A stretch of DNA of 64,000 nt from contig CBDDAE010000001.1 of assembly GCA_965224795.1 (NCBI GenBank), positions 1,116,001 through 1,180,000 of the forward strand. The letters run 5' to 3'. Positions 8,557 to 17,889 of the stretch are shown in pieces. Positions within the stretch are counted from its first letter, which is position 1, and each line of letters begins with the position of its first letter. A program made the position numbers and the translations under genes. This DNA is from NVTR01 sp036480115. GTDB taxonomy: Bacteria > Pseudomonadota > Alphaproteobacteria > Rhodobacterales > Rhodobacteraceae. The notes below the pieces were generated by a model. The model did not search any database. It worked only from the letters and a program-made list of their open reading frames with translations, and had not been told where the DNA came from.

Positions 8557-8970
8557 GGAAATTGTCGGGATCGTCAAAAGCAGATGCTCCGGGCTGGGCA
8601 GCGTTAGCGTGTGGCTAAAGTATATAGTCGGTTGTCGTCCCGTGAAAAGGGGCATGCTGTGTTTTCAACAAAAGTCAGGGCAATGACGGTGTTTCCAGCG
8701 ACAATCTGAACCAAAGCGCTCAATAGCCACCGGCATCAAAACAATCCAAACCAACCGGCAGGCAGCAATGTTCGATAAATCAAAATCGCGTATTTAGTAT
8801 GAAAATTATCATTAACCACAACATATTGCTTAGGCAATTTAACGCCGTCATAAAAGTTATTGAAAATAGGGGATTTTCTGAAAATAATTGTTGTGCTAGT
8901 GTCCGCGCACGAAAGAAAGTCAGGGGCGTTAGATCCCGGCATCTTCGTGAGGCAGATAAAGGGCAGCGAC
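8557..8970. other. Intergenic region between clpS and the D,D-carboxypeptidase gene
   Basis: About 410 bases between divergent genes. The half near 8780-8890 is AT-rich and probably holds the promoter of the carboxypeptidase gene. A small inverted repeat ATTGC-TTAG-GCAAT lies at 8825-8838. I see no RNA gene or convincing small ORF. A reading frame extends the carboxypeptidase upstream to a TTG at 8860, but that segment precedes the signal peptide and is probably untranslated. Confidence 0.5.
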
Positions 8971-10368
8971 GTGGAAAAACGTCTGGGGCAGATTGCCCGT
9001 TTTGGATTATTTTTGTTGGCAATGACTGTTTTGGCGCTATTGCCGCCTTTGCAGGCTAATTCTGCGCCCTATGCAGCGGTGGTGGTCGACGCACGCACCG
9101 GCGAAGTTTTGCATTCACGCAATGCTGACACCCGGCTACATCCGGCATCCCTGACCAAAATGATGACGTTATATGTAACCTTTGAAGCTATTAAAAACGG
9201 TGAAATCACGCTGGATACCGTTGTGCGTATTTCGAAAAAAGCGGCTAATGAGCCGCCGTCAAAGCTGGGCTTGAAGGCCGGGCAAAAAATCAAACTGCGC
9301 TACCTGATTCGGGCGGCGGCAGTAAAATCAGCCAATGACGCCGCCACAGCTTTGGGCGAGGCAGTGTCAGGCTCAGAAGCCGCATTTGCCCGTAGAATGA
9401 ACCGAACGGCCAAGGCCATTGGCATGTCACGCACCACATTCAAAAACGCCCATGGCTTGACCGAAAACGGGCATATGTCGACAGCACGCGACATGACGAC
9501 AATGGGGCGACACCTGTTTTTTGACTACCCCGAATATTACAACCTGTTTTCACGGCGCACGACTGACGCGGGGTTGCGCGAAGTAGCCAACACCAACCGA
9601 CGATTTCTGGGCAGCTACCGCGGCGCAGATGGCATCAAAACAGGTTATACACGTGCAGCCGGATTTAATCTGGTCGCCTCGGCTCATCGGGGACGTGAGC
9701 ATATTATCACCACAGTTTTTGGCGGCGTTTCGTCTGCTTCGCGCAATGCCAAAGTATCCGAATTGATGAACCTTGGGTTTAAACGTTCCCCCAGCCGCGC
9801 GACGGTGCATAGAACTTCATTGCCGATCTATGCCGATGCGGGCGCAGTTGCGGCCCCCGGCACAGCTGGCAAAACTTTGCGACTGATCCGGGCTGTCAGC
9901 AAAAGCATGCGGCCCATAGCGCGACCTGGCGCTCAGACCCCTGCCCTTTCAGATGAAATGATGATGGCAATGGCTGCAGGGATTGAAAGCACATTGGCGT
10001 CTTTGCAGGTAAATGAAACCGAAGAACCGCAGGCGCGACCTGATGATCTGATCCTGGCCTCGGGCGCAAATGTGATATTGCCCCAGGAATTGGAAGCACC
10101 AGAAGTCGTGACCCGGATATCCACATCTGGTGGGCGCCATTGGGGCATCAATCTGGGCAGTTTCACCACCCGCCATGAGGCCGAATCAGTTTTGTTGAAA
10201 ACCGCTTTGCGTGAAATGGGCACGCTGGACGATGCCCTGCGCAAAGTGGTGAAAAGCCGACGTGGATTTGAAGCAAATTTTGTCGGCATGTCCAAAGAAC
10301 TGGCGGCATTGGCCTGTCGTCGACTTGATGCGCGCGAGGTGCAATGCACCGCCCTGGGGCCAGCATAA
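8971..10368 (+). CDS. D-alanyl-D-alanine carboxypeptidase (peptidase S11) with C-terminal SPOR domain
   Basis: A 465-residue exported penicillin-binding protein. The GTG start at 8971 is followed by a signal peptide (RFGLFLLAMTVLALLPPLQA) cleaved before NSAPYAAV. The three active-site motifs are SLTKM (nucleophile serine), SAN in KSANDAAT, and KTG in GIKTGYTRAAG. The last 75 residues (from HWGINLGSF) match a SPOR domain, which binds denuded septal peptidoglycan. It trims terminal D-alanine from pentapeptides, probably at the division site. AAAGGG precedes the GTG; a TTG at 8860 is an alternative but would bury the signal peptide. It converges on the yej operon with a 3-base gap. Confidence 0.9.
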   Translation: MEKRLGQIARFGLFLLAMTVLALLPPLQANSAPYAAVVVDARTGEVLHSRNADTRLHPASLTKMMTLYVTFEAIKNGEITLDTVVRISKKAANEPPSKLGLKAGQKIKLRYLIRAAAVKSANDAATALGEAVSGSEAAFARRMNRTAKAIGMSRTTFKNAHGLTENGHMSTARDMTTMGRHLFFDYPEYYNLFSRRTTDAGLREVANTNRRFLGSYRGADGIKTGYTRAAGFNLVASAHRGREHIITTVFGGVSSASRNAKVSELMNLGFKRSPSRATVHRTSLPIYADAGAVAAPGTAGKTLRLIRAVSKSMRPIARPGAQTPALSDEMMMAMAAGIESTLASLQVNETEEPQARPDDLILASGANVILPQELEAPEVVTRISTSGGRHWGINLGSFTTRHEAESVLLKTALREMGTLDDALRKVVKSRRGFEANFVGMSKELAALACRRLDAREVQCTALGPA

Positions 10369-10371
10369 AAG

Positions 10372-11973
10372 TTAGGCAGAGCGGACAGTGGCCCCAAAGG
10401 CTGCGTTCATTAATTCGCGGGTATAGTCAGATTTCGGCGCGCTAAAGATATCTGCCGCTGTCCCGGTTTCTACAATATCGCCCTGCTTCATCACGATGAC
10501 CTTGTGCGACAGCGCACGCACAACTTTCAAATCATGGCTGATGAACAGATAGGCCAGTTGATATTTCTTTTGCAGGTCACGCAAAAGCTGCACGATTTGC
10601 ACCTGCACGGTCATATCCAGCGCCGAAGTGGGTTCATCCAGCACCACCAGTTTGGGCCGCAGGATCATGGCACGGGCAATGGCAATGCGCTGGCGTTGAC
10701 CGCCGGAAAATTCGTGCGGATAGCGGTGCATGGTGGCCGGGTCCAGCCCGACTTCGACCATGATCTCTCGCACCATGTCGCGTTTATTTTGCCCCGGTTC
10801 GATACCGTGAACACCCAGACCTTCAGCAATGACTTCTTCTGCTGTCATGCGCGGCGACAGTGAACCATAGGGGTCTTGAAACACAATCTGCATATCCCGG
10901 CGCAACGGGCGCAGGGCCTTGGACTTCCATTTCTGGATGTCATTGCCCAGGAATATTATCGGCCCTTCGGATGAGATCAGCCGCATCATCGCCAGTGCCA
11001 GCGTGGTCTTGCCAGAGCCGCTTTCACCCACAATACCAATGGTTTCCCCGGCCCGCACAGTGAACGTGGCGGCGTTCACCGCTTTCACATAGCCAACAGT
11101 ACGTTTCAGCAGGCCCCGTTGGATCGGGAACCAGATGCGTAGCTTATCAGCGCGGGCAATTTCCGGGGCATCGGCAGGCACCGGATCAGGTGTGCCGGTG
11201 GATTCCGCTGTCAGCAGTTTGATGGTGTATAGGTGCCTGGGGTTGTCAAAAATCTGCGCCGTTGGCCCCTGTTCAACGATTTCCCCGTTCTGCATCACAC
11301 AAACCCGATCGGCAATTTTGCGCACGATGTTCAGGTCATGGGTAATGAACAGCAGCGACATGCCCTCAGAGGTTTTCAAATCCGCCAGCAAGTCCAGAAT
11401 TTGCGCCTGAATAGTCACATCCAGCGCCGTAGTCGGTTCATCCGCGATCAACAATTCTGGCCCATTAGCCAGCGCCATGGCGATCATCACCCGCTGGCGT
11501 TGGCCCCCCGATAGTTGGTGCGGATAGGCGCCAAGCCGGGTTTCGGGATCCTGAATGCCAACCTTGGTCAGCAATTCCAGCACCCGGGGGCGTGCCGCCG
11601 CGCCGACAATACCCTGATGCAAGGCCAGGCTTTCAGCCAACTGGCGTTCCAGCGTGTGCAGCGGGTTCAGGCTGGTCATGGGTTCCTGAAAGATGAAACT
11701 GATATCATTGCCGCGCACCTGACGCAGGTCAGATTCTGACGCGCCGATCATTTCACGGCCATTATACGTTACCGACCCCGACACATCGGCATTGTCGGGC
11801 AACAGCGAAACCGTTGACAGGGCGGTGACAGATTTACCTGAGCCACTTTCACCAACAATGGCCACGGTTTCGCCTTTACCCACCTCAAAAGAAACATTCA
11901 CCACCGCCGGGTGCGTTTGCCCGTCCTGGCGAAAGGCAACGTTAAGATTGCGGACCTTAAGAACCGGGCTCAT
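10372..11973 (-). CDS. yejF: Peptide ABC transporter, fused double ATPase YejF
   Basis: A 533-residue cytoplasmic ATPase with two complete ABC domains. Walker A motifs are GESGSGKSV (about residue 40) and GESGSGKTT (about residue 320); signature motifs are LSGGQRQRV and FSGGQRQRI; each domain has its Walker B (LLIADEPTTALD, LVVLDEPTSALD). This fused layout is typical of YejF rather than separate DppD/DppF. It powers uptake of peptides, including peptides of the microcin C type in enterobacteria. It is last in yejABEF; its ATG overlaps the yejE stop (ATGA). Confidence 0.93.
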   Translation of the reverse strand: MSPVLKVRNLNVAFRQDGQTHPAVVNVSFEVGKGETVAIVGESGSGKSVTALSTVSLLPDNADVSGSVTYNGREMIGASESDLRQVRGNDISFIFQEPMTSLNPLHTLERQLAESLALHQGIVGAAARPRVLELLTKVGIQDPETRLGAYPHQLSGGQRQRVMIAMALANGPELLIADEPTTALDVTIQAQILDLLADLKTSEGMSLLFITHDLNIVRKIADRVCVMQNGEIVEQGPTAQIFDNPRHLYTIKLLTAESTGTPDPVPADAPEIARADKLRIWFPIQRGLLKRTVGYVKAVNAATFTVRAGETIGIVGESGSGKTTLALAMMRLISSEGPIIFLGNDIQKWKSKALRPLRRDMQIVFQDPYGSLSPRMTAEEVIAEGLGVHGIEPGQNKRDMVREIMVEVGLDPATMHRYPHEFSGGQRQRIAIARAMILRPKLVVLDEPTSALDMTVQVQIVQLLRDLQKKYQLAYLFISHDLKVVRALSHKVIVMKQGDIVETGTAADIFSAPKSDYTRELMNAAFGATVRSA

Positions 11974-13145
11974 ACAAAGGTCTTTCGCGGATCAAAGGCA
12001 TCACGCACACCTTCAAAAATGAACACCAGCAGCGACAGCATGATCGCGTAGGTGAAGAATGCGGTGAAACCCAGCCACGGCGCTTGCAGGTTTTGTTTCG
12101 CCTGAAGCGTCAATTCCCCTAGCGACGGCGCGGATGATGGCAGGCCAAAACCCAGAAAATCAAGGCTGGCGAGCGTGCCGATGGTGCCGGTGATGATGAA
12201 CGGCATCATTGTCAGCGATGCCACCATGGCATTGGGCAGCATGTGGCGAAACATGATGGTACGGTTGGACACGCCAAGCGCACGGGCGGCGCGAACGTAT
12301 TCAAAATTACGCGCCCGCAGGAATTCGGCGCGCACCAACCCCACCAGCGCAGGCCAGCCAAACAGGATCGAAATGCCCACAAGCAACCAGAAACTGCGAC
12401 CCAATATGGCAAACAGGATAATGATGATAAACAACGACGGGGTTGAGCCCCAGATTTCCAGAATTCGCTGGAATATCAGGTCAGTCCAGCCGCCAAAATA
12501 GCCCTGCACCGCCCCGGCAATAACCCCGATGATAGACGTCGCGACGGTAACCATGATTGTGTAAATGATCGACAGCCGAAACCCGTAGATCACCCGCGCC
12601 ACCACGTCGCGCTTGGTGTCATCTGTACCTAACAAATGCTGACTGTCCGGTGCGCTTGGCGCAACACCCGGGGCATTGCTGATGGTGTTGAATGAATGGC
12701 GGACCGGCGGCCAAAGCATCCAGCCTTTTTCAATCGGCTCACCATCTATGATGCTGTCACCCGCATCCGTTATCAGGGTTTCCGGGTCGTCAAAACAGTC
12801 CTGAATGCCACCAGTGACAATCAGGCAGGCGACTTCTGGGTCGCGGTAAATCGCTTCGGTTTTGAAATCACCCCCAAAGGCGGTTTCAGGATAAAAGCTG
12901 AAAATCGGCATCCGCAGCTCGCCGCGGTAACTGACCAGAATAGGTTTGTCATTGGCGATGAATTCCGCAAACAGCGACAACCCGAACAGGATGGAAAATA
13001 TCCAAAGCGACCATAGCGCGCGCCGGTTACGCTTGAAATTACGCCAGCGGCGTTGGTTCAGCGGCGACAAGCGCGGGCGTTTGCGCGGCTCTGGCGGCAT
13101 CGCAGTTTCCACCGGCTCCAGTTCTTCTTGGGGGGCAAGGACCAT
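11970..13145 (-). CDS. yejE: Peptide ABC transporter permease YejE
   Basis: A 391-residue inner-membrane permease. An N-terminal cytoplasmic stretch with RRWRNFKRNRRALWSLWIF leads into the first membrane helix. A large periplasmic loop follows (residues about 60-160), and the C-terminal binding-protein-dependent permease domain carries the EAA-type loop (LVRAEFLRARNFEYVRAARA). This is the OppC-like partner in YejABEF. Its start overlaps the yejB stop (TGATG), and its stop overlaps the yejF start, so translation of the operon is coupled. Confidence 0.93.
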   Translation of the reverse strand: MVLAPQEELEPVETAMPPEPRKRPRLSPLNQRRWRNFKRNRRALWSLWIFSILFGLSLFAEFIANDKPILVSYRGELRMPIFSFYPETAFGGDFKTEAIYRDPEVACLIVTGGIQDCFDDPETLITDAGDSIIDGEPIEKGWMLWPPVRHSFNTISNAPGVAPSAPDSQHLLGTDDTKRDVVARVIYGFRLSIIYTIMVTVATSIIGVIAGAVQGYFGGWTDLIFQRILEIWGSTPSLFIIIILFAILGRSFWLLVGISILFGWPALVGLVRAEFLRARNFEYVRAARALGVSNRTIMFRHMLPNAMVASLTMMPFIITGTIGTLASLDFLGFGLPSSAPSLGELTLQAKQNLQAPWLGFTAFFTYAIMLSLLVFIFEGVRDAFDPRKTFV

Positions 13146-14230
13146 CAGGTTTCTCTAACCTCAAAGTCAATGCGCGGATCAACGAACACATACATCAGAT
13201 CGCTTAAAATGCCGATCATCAATCCGATCAGACCAAAGAAAAACAACGTGCCAAATATCACCGGATAATCGCGAGAGACAGCCGCTTCAAAGCCTAGCCG
13301 CCCCAACCCGTCCAGTGAAAATATGGTTTCGATAATCAGGGAACCGCCAAAAAACACACCGATGAATACCGACGGAAACCCGGCAATTACGATCAGCATG
13401 GCGTTGCGAAACACATGGCCATATAACACCCGGCTTTCTGAAAGCCCTTTGGCCCGTGCAGTTACCACATACTGTTTCCTGATTTCATCTAGGAATGAGT
13501 TCTTGGTCAACAGTGTCAAAGTCGCAAAGGCCGAAATGGTTGAAGCCAGAACCGGCAGGGTGATATGCCAGAAATAGTCGCCGATTTTACCCAGCACCGA
13601 CAGTTCTGAAAAATTGTCAGACGTTAATCCGCGCAGGGGAAAAACCTGCCAATATGAACCACCCGCGAATAATACCAAAAGTAAGATTGCAAACAAAAAA
13701 CCCGGGATAGCAAAGGCAACGACAATGATTGCACTGGTCCAGGTGTCAAATCTGGAACCGTCCCGCACAGCCTTTTTTATGCCCAATGGGATAGACACCA
13801 GATAGGCAATCAGCGTCGACCAAAGCCCCAGTGTGATTGACACCGGCAGCTTTTCCCACACCAGATCAAGCACCCCGACACTTCGGAAATAGCTTTCGCC
13901 AAAATCAAAGCGCATGTAATTCCACATCATACCTAAGAACCGTTCCAACGGCGGCTTATCAAAGCCAAATTGCTTTTCCAGCTCGGCGATGAATTCCGGT
14001 GGCAACCCGCGCCCGCCAACATAGTCCGATACAGCGTCGCTTTCATTTTCAAAGGTTTCGGACCCACCCCCGGCGATGCTTTCAAACACGTCGCCCTCGC
14101 CTTCCAGATTCGCGATGATCTGTTCAATCGGCCCGCCGGGCACAAACTGGGTCAGCGTGAAATTGATAATCATCATCCCCAGCAATGTGGGAATGATCAG
14201 TAGCAAACGCCTGACAATATATGCGCCCAT
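13145..14230 (-). CDS. yejB: Peptide ABC transporter permease YejB
   Basis: A 361-residue inner-membrane permease of the OppB type. It starts with YIVRRLLLIIPTLLGMMIIN, has a periplasmic insert (about residues 40-90), and has the EAA loop in EIRKQYVVTARAKGLSESRV. It forms the membrane channel with YejE. It starts 12 bases after the yejA stop and ends overlapping the yejE start. No separate promoter is visible inside the operon. Confidence 0.93.
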   Translation of the reverse strand: MGAYIVRRLLLIIPTLLGMMIINFTLTQFVPGGPIEQIIANLEGEGDVFESIAGGGSETFENESDAVSDYVGGRGLPPEFIAELEKQFGFDKPPLERFLGMMWNYMRFDFGESYFRSVGVLDLVWEKLPVSITLGLWSTLIAYLVSIPLGIKKAVRDGSRFDTWTSAIIVVAFAIPGFLFAILLLVLFAGGSYWQVFPLRGLTSDNFSELSVLGKIGDYFWHITLPVLASTISAFATLTLLTKNSFLDEIRKQYVVTARAKGLSESRVLYGHVFRNAMLIVIAGFPSVFIGVFFGGSLIIETIFSLDGLGRLGFEAAVSRDYPVIFGTLFFFGLIGLMIGILSDLMYVFVDPRIDFEVRET

Positions 14231-14242
14231 CCTCGGCGGATC

Positions 14243-16144
14243 CTAAAGCTTGCCCGCGGCCTTCATCGCCGCTTCTTTTTCCGGGTTAACCCACCAGAAA
14301 TCCATCTGACCCAGCGAATAGGGCGGCAAAGGTTCAGGGTAATCGTAGATATCCAGATATGACACGGTGTGCACATCCTTGAACCATTGCGGCACCCAGA
14401 AACGTTCGGCCCGCAAAACACGGTCCAGCGCCTTTACCGCCACATTCAGTTCTTCCTTGTCTTCAATCGCCTCGATGGTGTCGATCAGGCTATCCACGGC
14501 AGCGCTTTGCAAAGTCATTGAATTGAACAGCGACTCGTCGGCACTTTCCGACCCAAACGGTTGACGCAATTCGCCACCTGGCTCATACCCTACGCGGAAA
14601 TTATCGGTGATGATGTCAAAGTCCTTACCGCGCGTCCGGTCGGTGTACTGCGCCGAGTCAATGCGGTTCAGGCTGGCATCAACCCCCAGCGATTTCAGGT
14701 TTTCCACGAACGGGTTGATCACCCGGTCAAAGGCCGGGCTGCGTTCCAGAAATTCAACCGTCAGCAATTCACCGGCTTCATTGCGGCGCATGCCATCGTC
14801 ACCCACCGGCCAACCGGCATCATCCAATAGCGCCGAGGCGGTTCGCAGATTGCCGCGATCAAGTTGGCGGGTCGATGACATCGGTGCCAGAACGGCGGGT
14901 TCGGTTAATATTGATGCGGGCAGCAGGCCTTCATCCACAAGCGGTTGCAACAGGGCCAGTTCACCCTCAGACGGAGTGCCGCTGGCCGCCAATTCGCTGT
15001 TATCCCAGAACGAATTAATTCGCGCATAAAGCCCGTAAAACAGCGATTCATTGGACCATTCAAAGTTGAACATCATACCAATGGCCTGACGCACCCGTGG
15101 ATCAGCAAATTTTTCACGCTGTAAATTGAACACAAAACTTTGCGTGCTGGCTTTGTTGCCATCCGGCAGTTCAGCCTTAATATAAGTGCCTTCTTCCAGC
15201 GCCGGAAAATCATAGCCCGTGGCCCATGTCTTGGATGAATTTTCCAAACGGAACGTATAGGCCCCGGCCTTAAATCCTTCAAAAGCGGCGTTTGAGTCAG
15301 CAAAATATTCAACCCGGATTGAATCAAAATTGCCGGTACCAATGTTAAACGGATGGTTGATACCCCAGAAATCAGGGTTGCGTTTGTAAACGATACGTTC
15401 ATTCACTTTGAAGCTGTCCAGCGCATAAGCACCCGAGCCAACGGCCACTTCCATCCGGCTTTCATCAACCCGCGCACCGGTTTCTTCAAACCATTTCTGC
15501 GACATGATCGGTACCGAGAATCCGGCGTTTTCAATGGCGTCACGTTTTGGCGCATCTTCTTGAAAATTGAACCGCACCCGGTAAGTTTCCAGCACTTCCG
15601 CACTTTCAATCACCGCCGTCATGCCGGCCCGGTAAGACGGCAGCCCCTGCTCAATCATGATATTATAGGAAAACACCACGTCGGCAGCGGTCAGTGGTGA
15701 CCCATCGGAAAATGTCACATCGTCGCGCATGTTGAAAATCACCCAGGCGCGATCTTCGGGGAATTCCATGGTGGTGCAGATGTAACAATACGACGATCCA
15801 ATTTCATCCGCCGTGCTGGCCAAAAGAGATTCAAATTGAACGGTCGACAGGGCCCCGGCCCGGCCCTTGGTGGAATAGGGGTTCATGCTGTCAAAGGTGC
15901 CCGGCGCCCAAATTGCCATCTCACCGCCCTTGGGGGCGTCCGGGTTTACATAATCCAGCCGCTCCATATCGGGGCCATATTTAAGTGTACCGAAATTTGA
16001 AAGCCCGTGGGTGACGGTCACATCCTGCGCCAGCGTCATTGTCGCCCAGAAAAGCGAAATCAGTGAAAGGCCAATGCCCAGCCCGATCCGTATTACAGTT
16101 GGATCGTTCTTAACGGGTGCGTTTGCTGTCGCTGGTCTGTTCAT
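14243..16144 (-). CDS. yejA: Periplasmic peptide-binding protein YejA
   Basis: A 633-residue family-5 solute-binding protein and first gene of yejABEF. A long N-region precedes a hydrophobic signal segment (GLGIGLSLISLFWATMTLAQ) cleaved around residue 40. The mature protein begins with VTVTHGLSNFGTLKY and has the expected DAPKGGEM segment of the YejA subgroup. It captures peptides in the periplasm for the YejBE channel. GAGGAA sits seven bases before the ATG. A dispersed GCCTCCGGCGGGG element lies about 150 bases upstream, between it and cycM. With the neighbouring D,D-carboxypeptidase a link to cell-wall peptide recovery is possible but unproven. Confidence 0.92.
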   Translation of the reverse strand: MNRPATANAPVKNDPTVIRIGLGIGLSLISLFWATMTLAQDVTVTHGLSNFGTLKYGPDMERLDYVNPDAPKGGEMAIWAPGTFDSMNPYSTKGRAGALSTVQFESLLASTADEIGSSYCYICTTMEFPEDRAWVIFNMRDDVTFSDGSPLTAADVVFSYNIMIEQGLPSYRAGMTAVIESAEVLETYRVRFNFQEDAPKRDAIENAGFSVPIMSQKWFEETGARVDESRMEVAVGSGAYALDSFKVNERIVYKRNPDFWGINHPFNIGTGNFDSIRVEYFADSNAAFEGFKAGAYTFRLENSSKTWATGYDFPALEEGTYIKAELPDGNKASTQSFVFNLQREKFADPRVRQAIGMMFNFEWSNESLFYGLYARINSFWDNSELAASGTPSEGELALLQPLVDEGLLPASILTEPAVLAPMSSTRQLDRGNLRTASALLDDAGWPVGDDGMRRNEAGELLTVEFLERSPAFDRVINPFVENLKSLGVDASLNRIDSAQYTDRTRGKDFDIITDNFRVGYEPGGELRQPFGSESADESLFNSMTLQSAAVDSLIDTIEAIEDKEELNVAVKALDRVLRAERFWVPQWFKDVHTVSYLDIYDYPEPLPPYSLGQMDFWWVNPEKEAAMKAAGKL

Positions 16145-16290
16145 CTCGGGTTCCTCTATCCAAAGCGCGGGTCGCTGTCTGACCCTGTATAACCTGAAAC
16201 AAGCTAAAGGGCGCTATGGTTAACAATCAAGTTGATAATCTGTGAAGATTGGGTGAACAGCCCGTTCGCAGCCATTATTTCCTGCCCCGG

Positions 16291-16323
16291 CTTCTTCTTT
16301 TAACAAATATCCCCGCCGGAGGC
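16291..16323 (-). repeat. Dispersed intergenic element, copy 1
   Basis: On the minus strand this copy reads GCCTCCGGCGGGGATATTT (16323 down to 16305) followed by GTTAAAAGAAGAAG. It lies between the cycM terminator and the yejA start. Five further places in the window carry the same core or a variant of it. Confidence 0.8.
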
Positions 16324-16365
16324 ATCCGGCCCCCAAGGCCTAAGCAAATGGTGCACCCCAACACG

Positions 16366-16398
16366 CAACAAAAAAGGCCGCCCAAATCCAGGCGGCCC
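16366..16398 (-). terminator. Rho-independent terminator of cycM
   Basis: Perfect 7-bp stem GGCCGCC / GGCGGCC (16376-16382 and 16391-16397) with an 8-base loop, followed on the minus strand by TTTTTTGTTG. It lies 21 bases after the cycM stop. Confidence 0.9.
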
Positions 16399-16418
16399 AT
16401 TCATAATATCAAAACGAT

Positions 16419-16940
16419 CTAGCCGCCAATTGTGCCCAGATAAGCGATCAGATTTGCCCGATCGCCAATTTTCTTCAGGCCTGAGAATGTCATCTTTGTA
16501 CCTGACGCATATTTTTTCGGGTTTTCCAGAAAATCGTTCAGCGCTTCAGGTGTCCAGTTGCCCGGCAAATCTGTCAGAACACCGGTATAGCCAAATCCAC
16601 CGATCGACGCGATATCGCGGTCAAGCACCCCAAACAAAGTTGGCCCGGTGCTGTTGGCCCCCGCTTCCAGCTTGTGGCAGGCTTTGCATTTACCAAAGAC
16701 TTTAGCGCCTTTATCCACATCAGCCGATGCCAGAATTGCCGCAAAATCCACTTCAACCTCAGCAGTTTCTTCACCATGGCCTTCGTCAGTTTCGATGACA
16801 TAGGCATTGTGAACCTCATCACCGTGGCCCTCGGGGCCAACATGATACAGGGTTTCAGCCGCCCAGTTTGCGAACAAAAATATCAAAAAAGTCCCGCACA
16901 GGGCGCCGATTACTTTGGTAGATGTCATTGTGTCGAACAT
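16419..16940 (-). CDS. cycM: Membrane-anchored cytochrome c (CycM / c552 type)
   Basis: A 173-residue cytochrome c with an N-terminal uncleaved anchor (VIGALCGTFLIFLFANWAAE), an acidic flexible linker (GHGDEVHNAYVIETDEGHGE), and a class I cytochrome domain. The haem attachment site is CKACH, and the methionine ligand lies in GTKMTF. Relatives carry electrons from the bc1 complex to the aa3 oxidase in Paracoccus and Bradyrhizobium. I chose the ATG at 16940 because AGGACG lies upstream; a later ATG at 16928 also exists. A strong terminator follows the gene. Confidence 0.9.
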   Translation of the reverse strand: MFDTMTSTKVIGALCGTFLIFLFANWAAETLYHVGPEGHGDEVHNAYVIETDEGHGEETAEVEVDFAAILASADVDKGAKVFGKCKACHKLEAGANSTGPTLFGVLDRDIASIGGFGYTGVLTDLPGNWTPEALNDFLENPKKYASGTKMTFSGLKKIGDRANLIAYLGTIGG

Positions 16941-17058
16941 GTCGCGTCCTGTATGATCCATAATCCGCCGCTATCTATCCGTTTCCCTGCACAAGTTTCA
17001 AGGTATAAGAGCCGCGACGAAACGCCTCTTTTGGGGCCAAAAGCAGAAAATTTGATTA

Positions 17059-17889
17059 ATGACCGCATCCATCGCCTTTCAGGGAGAGCCCGGCGCCTAT
17101 TCGCATCAGGCTTGTGTTGAATATCGTCCCGACATGAAACCCCTGCCCTGCACCACGTTTGAAGACGTGATTGCAGCCGTGCGAAATGGCGATGCGGATC
17201 TGGCAATGTTGCCAGTGGAAAACACCACTTACGGGCGGGTGGCGGATATTCACCGCCTGCTGCCAAAATCCGGTCTGCATATTGTGGATGAAGCTTTCAT
17301 CCGGGTTCACATCAGCCTGATGGCCAAACCCGGTGTGTCACTGAAAGACCTGAAACTGGTACGCGCGCATCTGGTGTTGCTGCCCCAGTGCCGTGTGTTT
17401 CTTGACAAGAACGGCATCAAAGGCGAAGCCGCGGCAGACAGCGCCGGGGCCGCTGCTGATCTGGCCCAAAGTGACGACACAACCGTTGGTGCGCTAGCCT
17501 CTGATCTGGCAGCTGAAACCTATGGGCTGAACATTCTGGCCCGCCATATTGAAGACAACGAACACAATACCACGCGGTTTTTGCTTATGGCGCGCAAACC
17601 AGACCAGACCCGGCGCGGTGAAAACGGCATGATCACATCTTTTGTTTTTCGGGTCCGCAACATTCCGGCCGCTTTGTATAAAGGCATGGGCGGCTTTGCC
17701 ACCAACGGTGTGAATATGACGAAGCTGGAAAGCTACATGGTGGACGGATCCTTCACCGCCACGCAATTTTTCGCAGAGATCGAAGGCCACCCAGATGACA
17801 AAAACGTTCAACTGGCATTTGAGGAGTTAGACTATTTCACCTCAGAAATTTCGGTCCTTGGCACCTATCCGGCGGATCGAAAACGCTAA
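17059..17889 (+). CDS. pheA: Prephenate dehydratase
   Basis: A 276-residue enzyme that converts prephenate to phenylpyruvate, the committed step to phenylalanine. The catalytic domain begins with IAFQGEPGAYSHQA and has the conserved NTTRFLLMAR (Thr-Arg-Phe) motif near residue 172. A C-terminal ACT domain (MTKLESYMVDGSF) is the phenylalanine-sensing regulatory part. It lacks a fused chorismate mutase domain. There is no clear ribosome binding site before the ATG. Its stop overlaps that of the convergent SRPBCC gene by four bases. It is divergent from cycM. Confidence 0.95.
   Translation: MTASIAFQGEPGAYSHQACVEYRPDMKPLPCTTFEDVIAAVRNGDADLAMLPVENTTYGRVADIHRLLPKSGLHIVDEAFIRVHISLMAKPGVSLKDLKLVRAHLVLLPQCRVFLDKNGIKGEAAADSAGAAADLAQSDDTTVGALASDLAAETYGLNILARHIEDNEHNTTRFLLMARKPDQTRRGENGMITSFVFRVRNIPAALYKGMGGFATNGVNMTKLESYMVDGSFTATQFFAEIEGHPDDKNVQLAFEELDYFTSEISVLGTYPADRKR

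Noticed and set aside
8860..8970. Upstream TTG start for the D,D-carboxypeptidase
   Set aside because: It would put 37 non-hydrophobic residues before the signal peptide. The GTG at 8971 gives a normal exported N-terminus.
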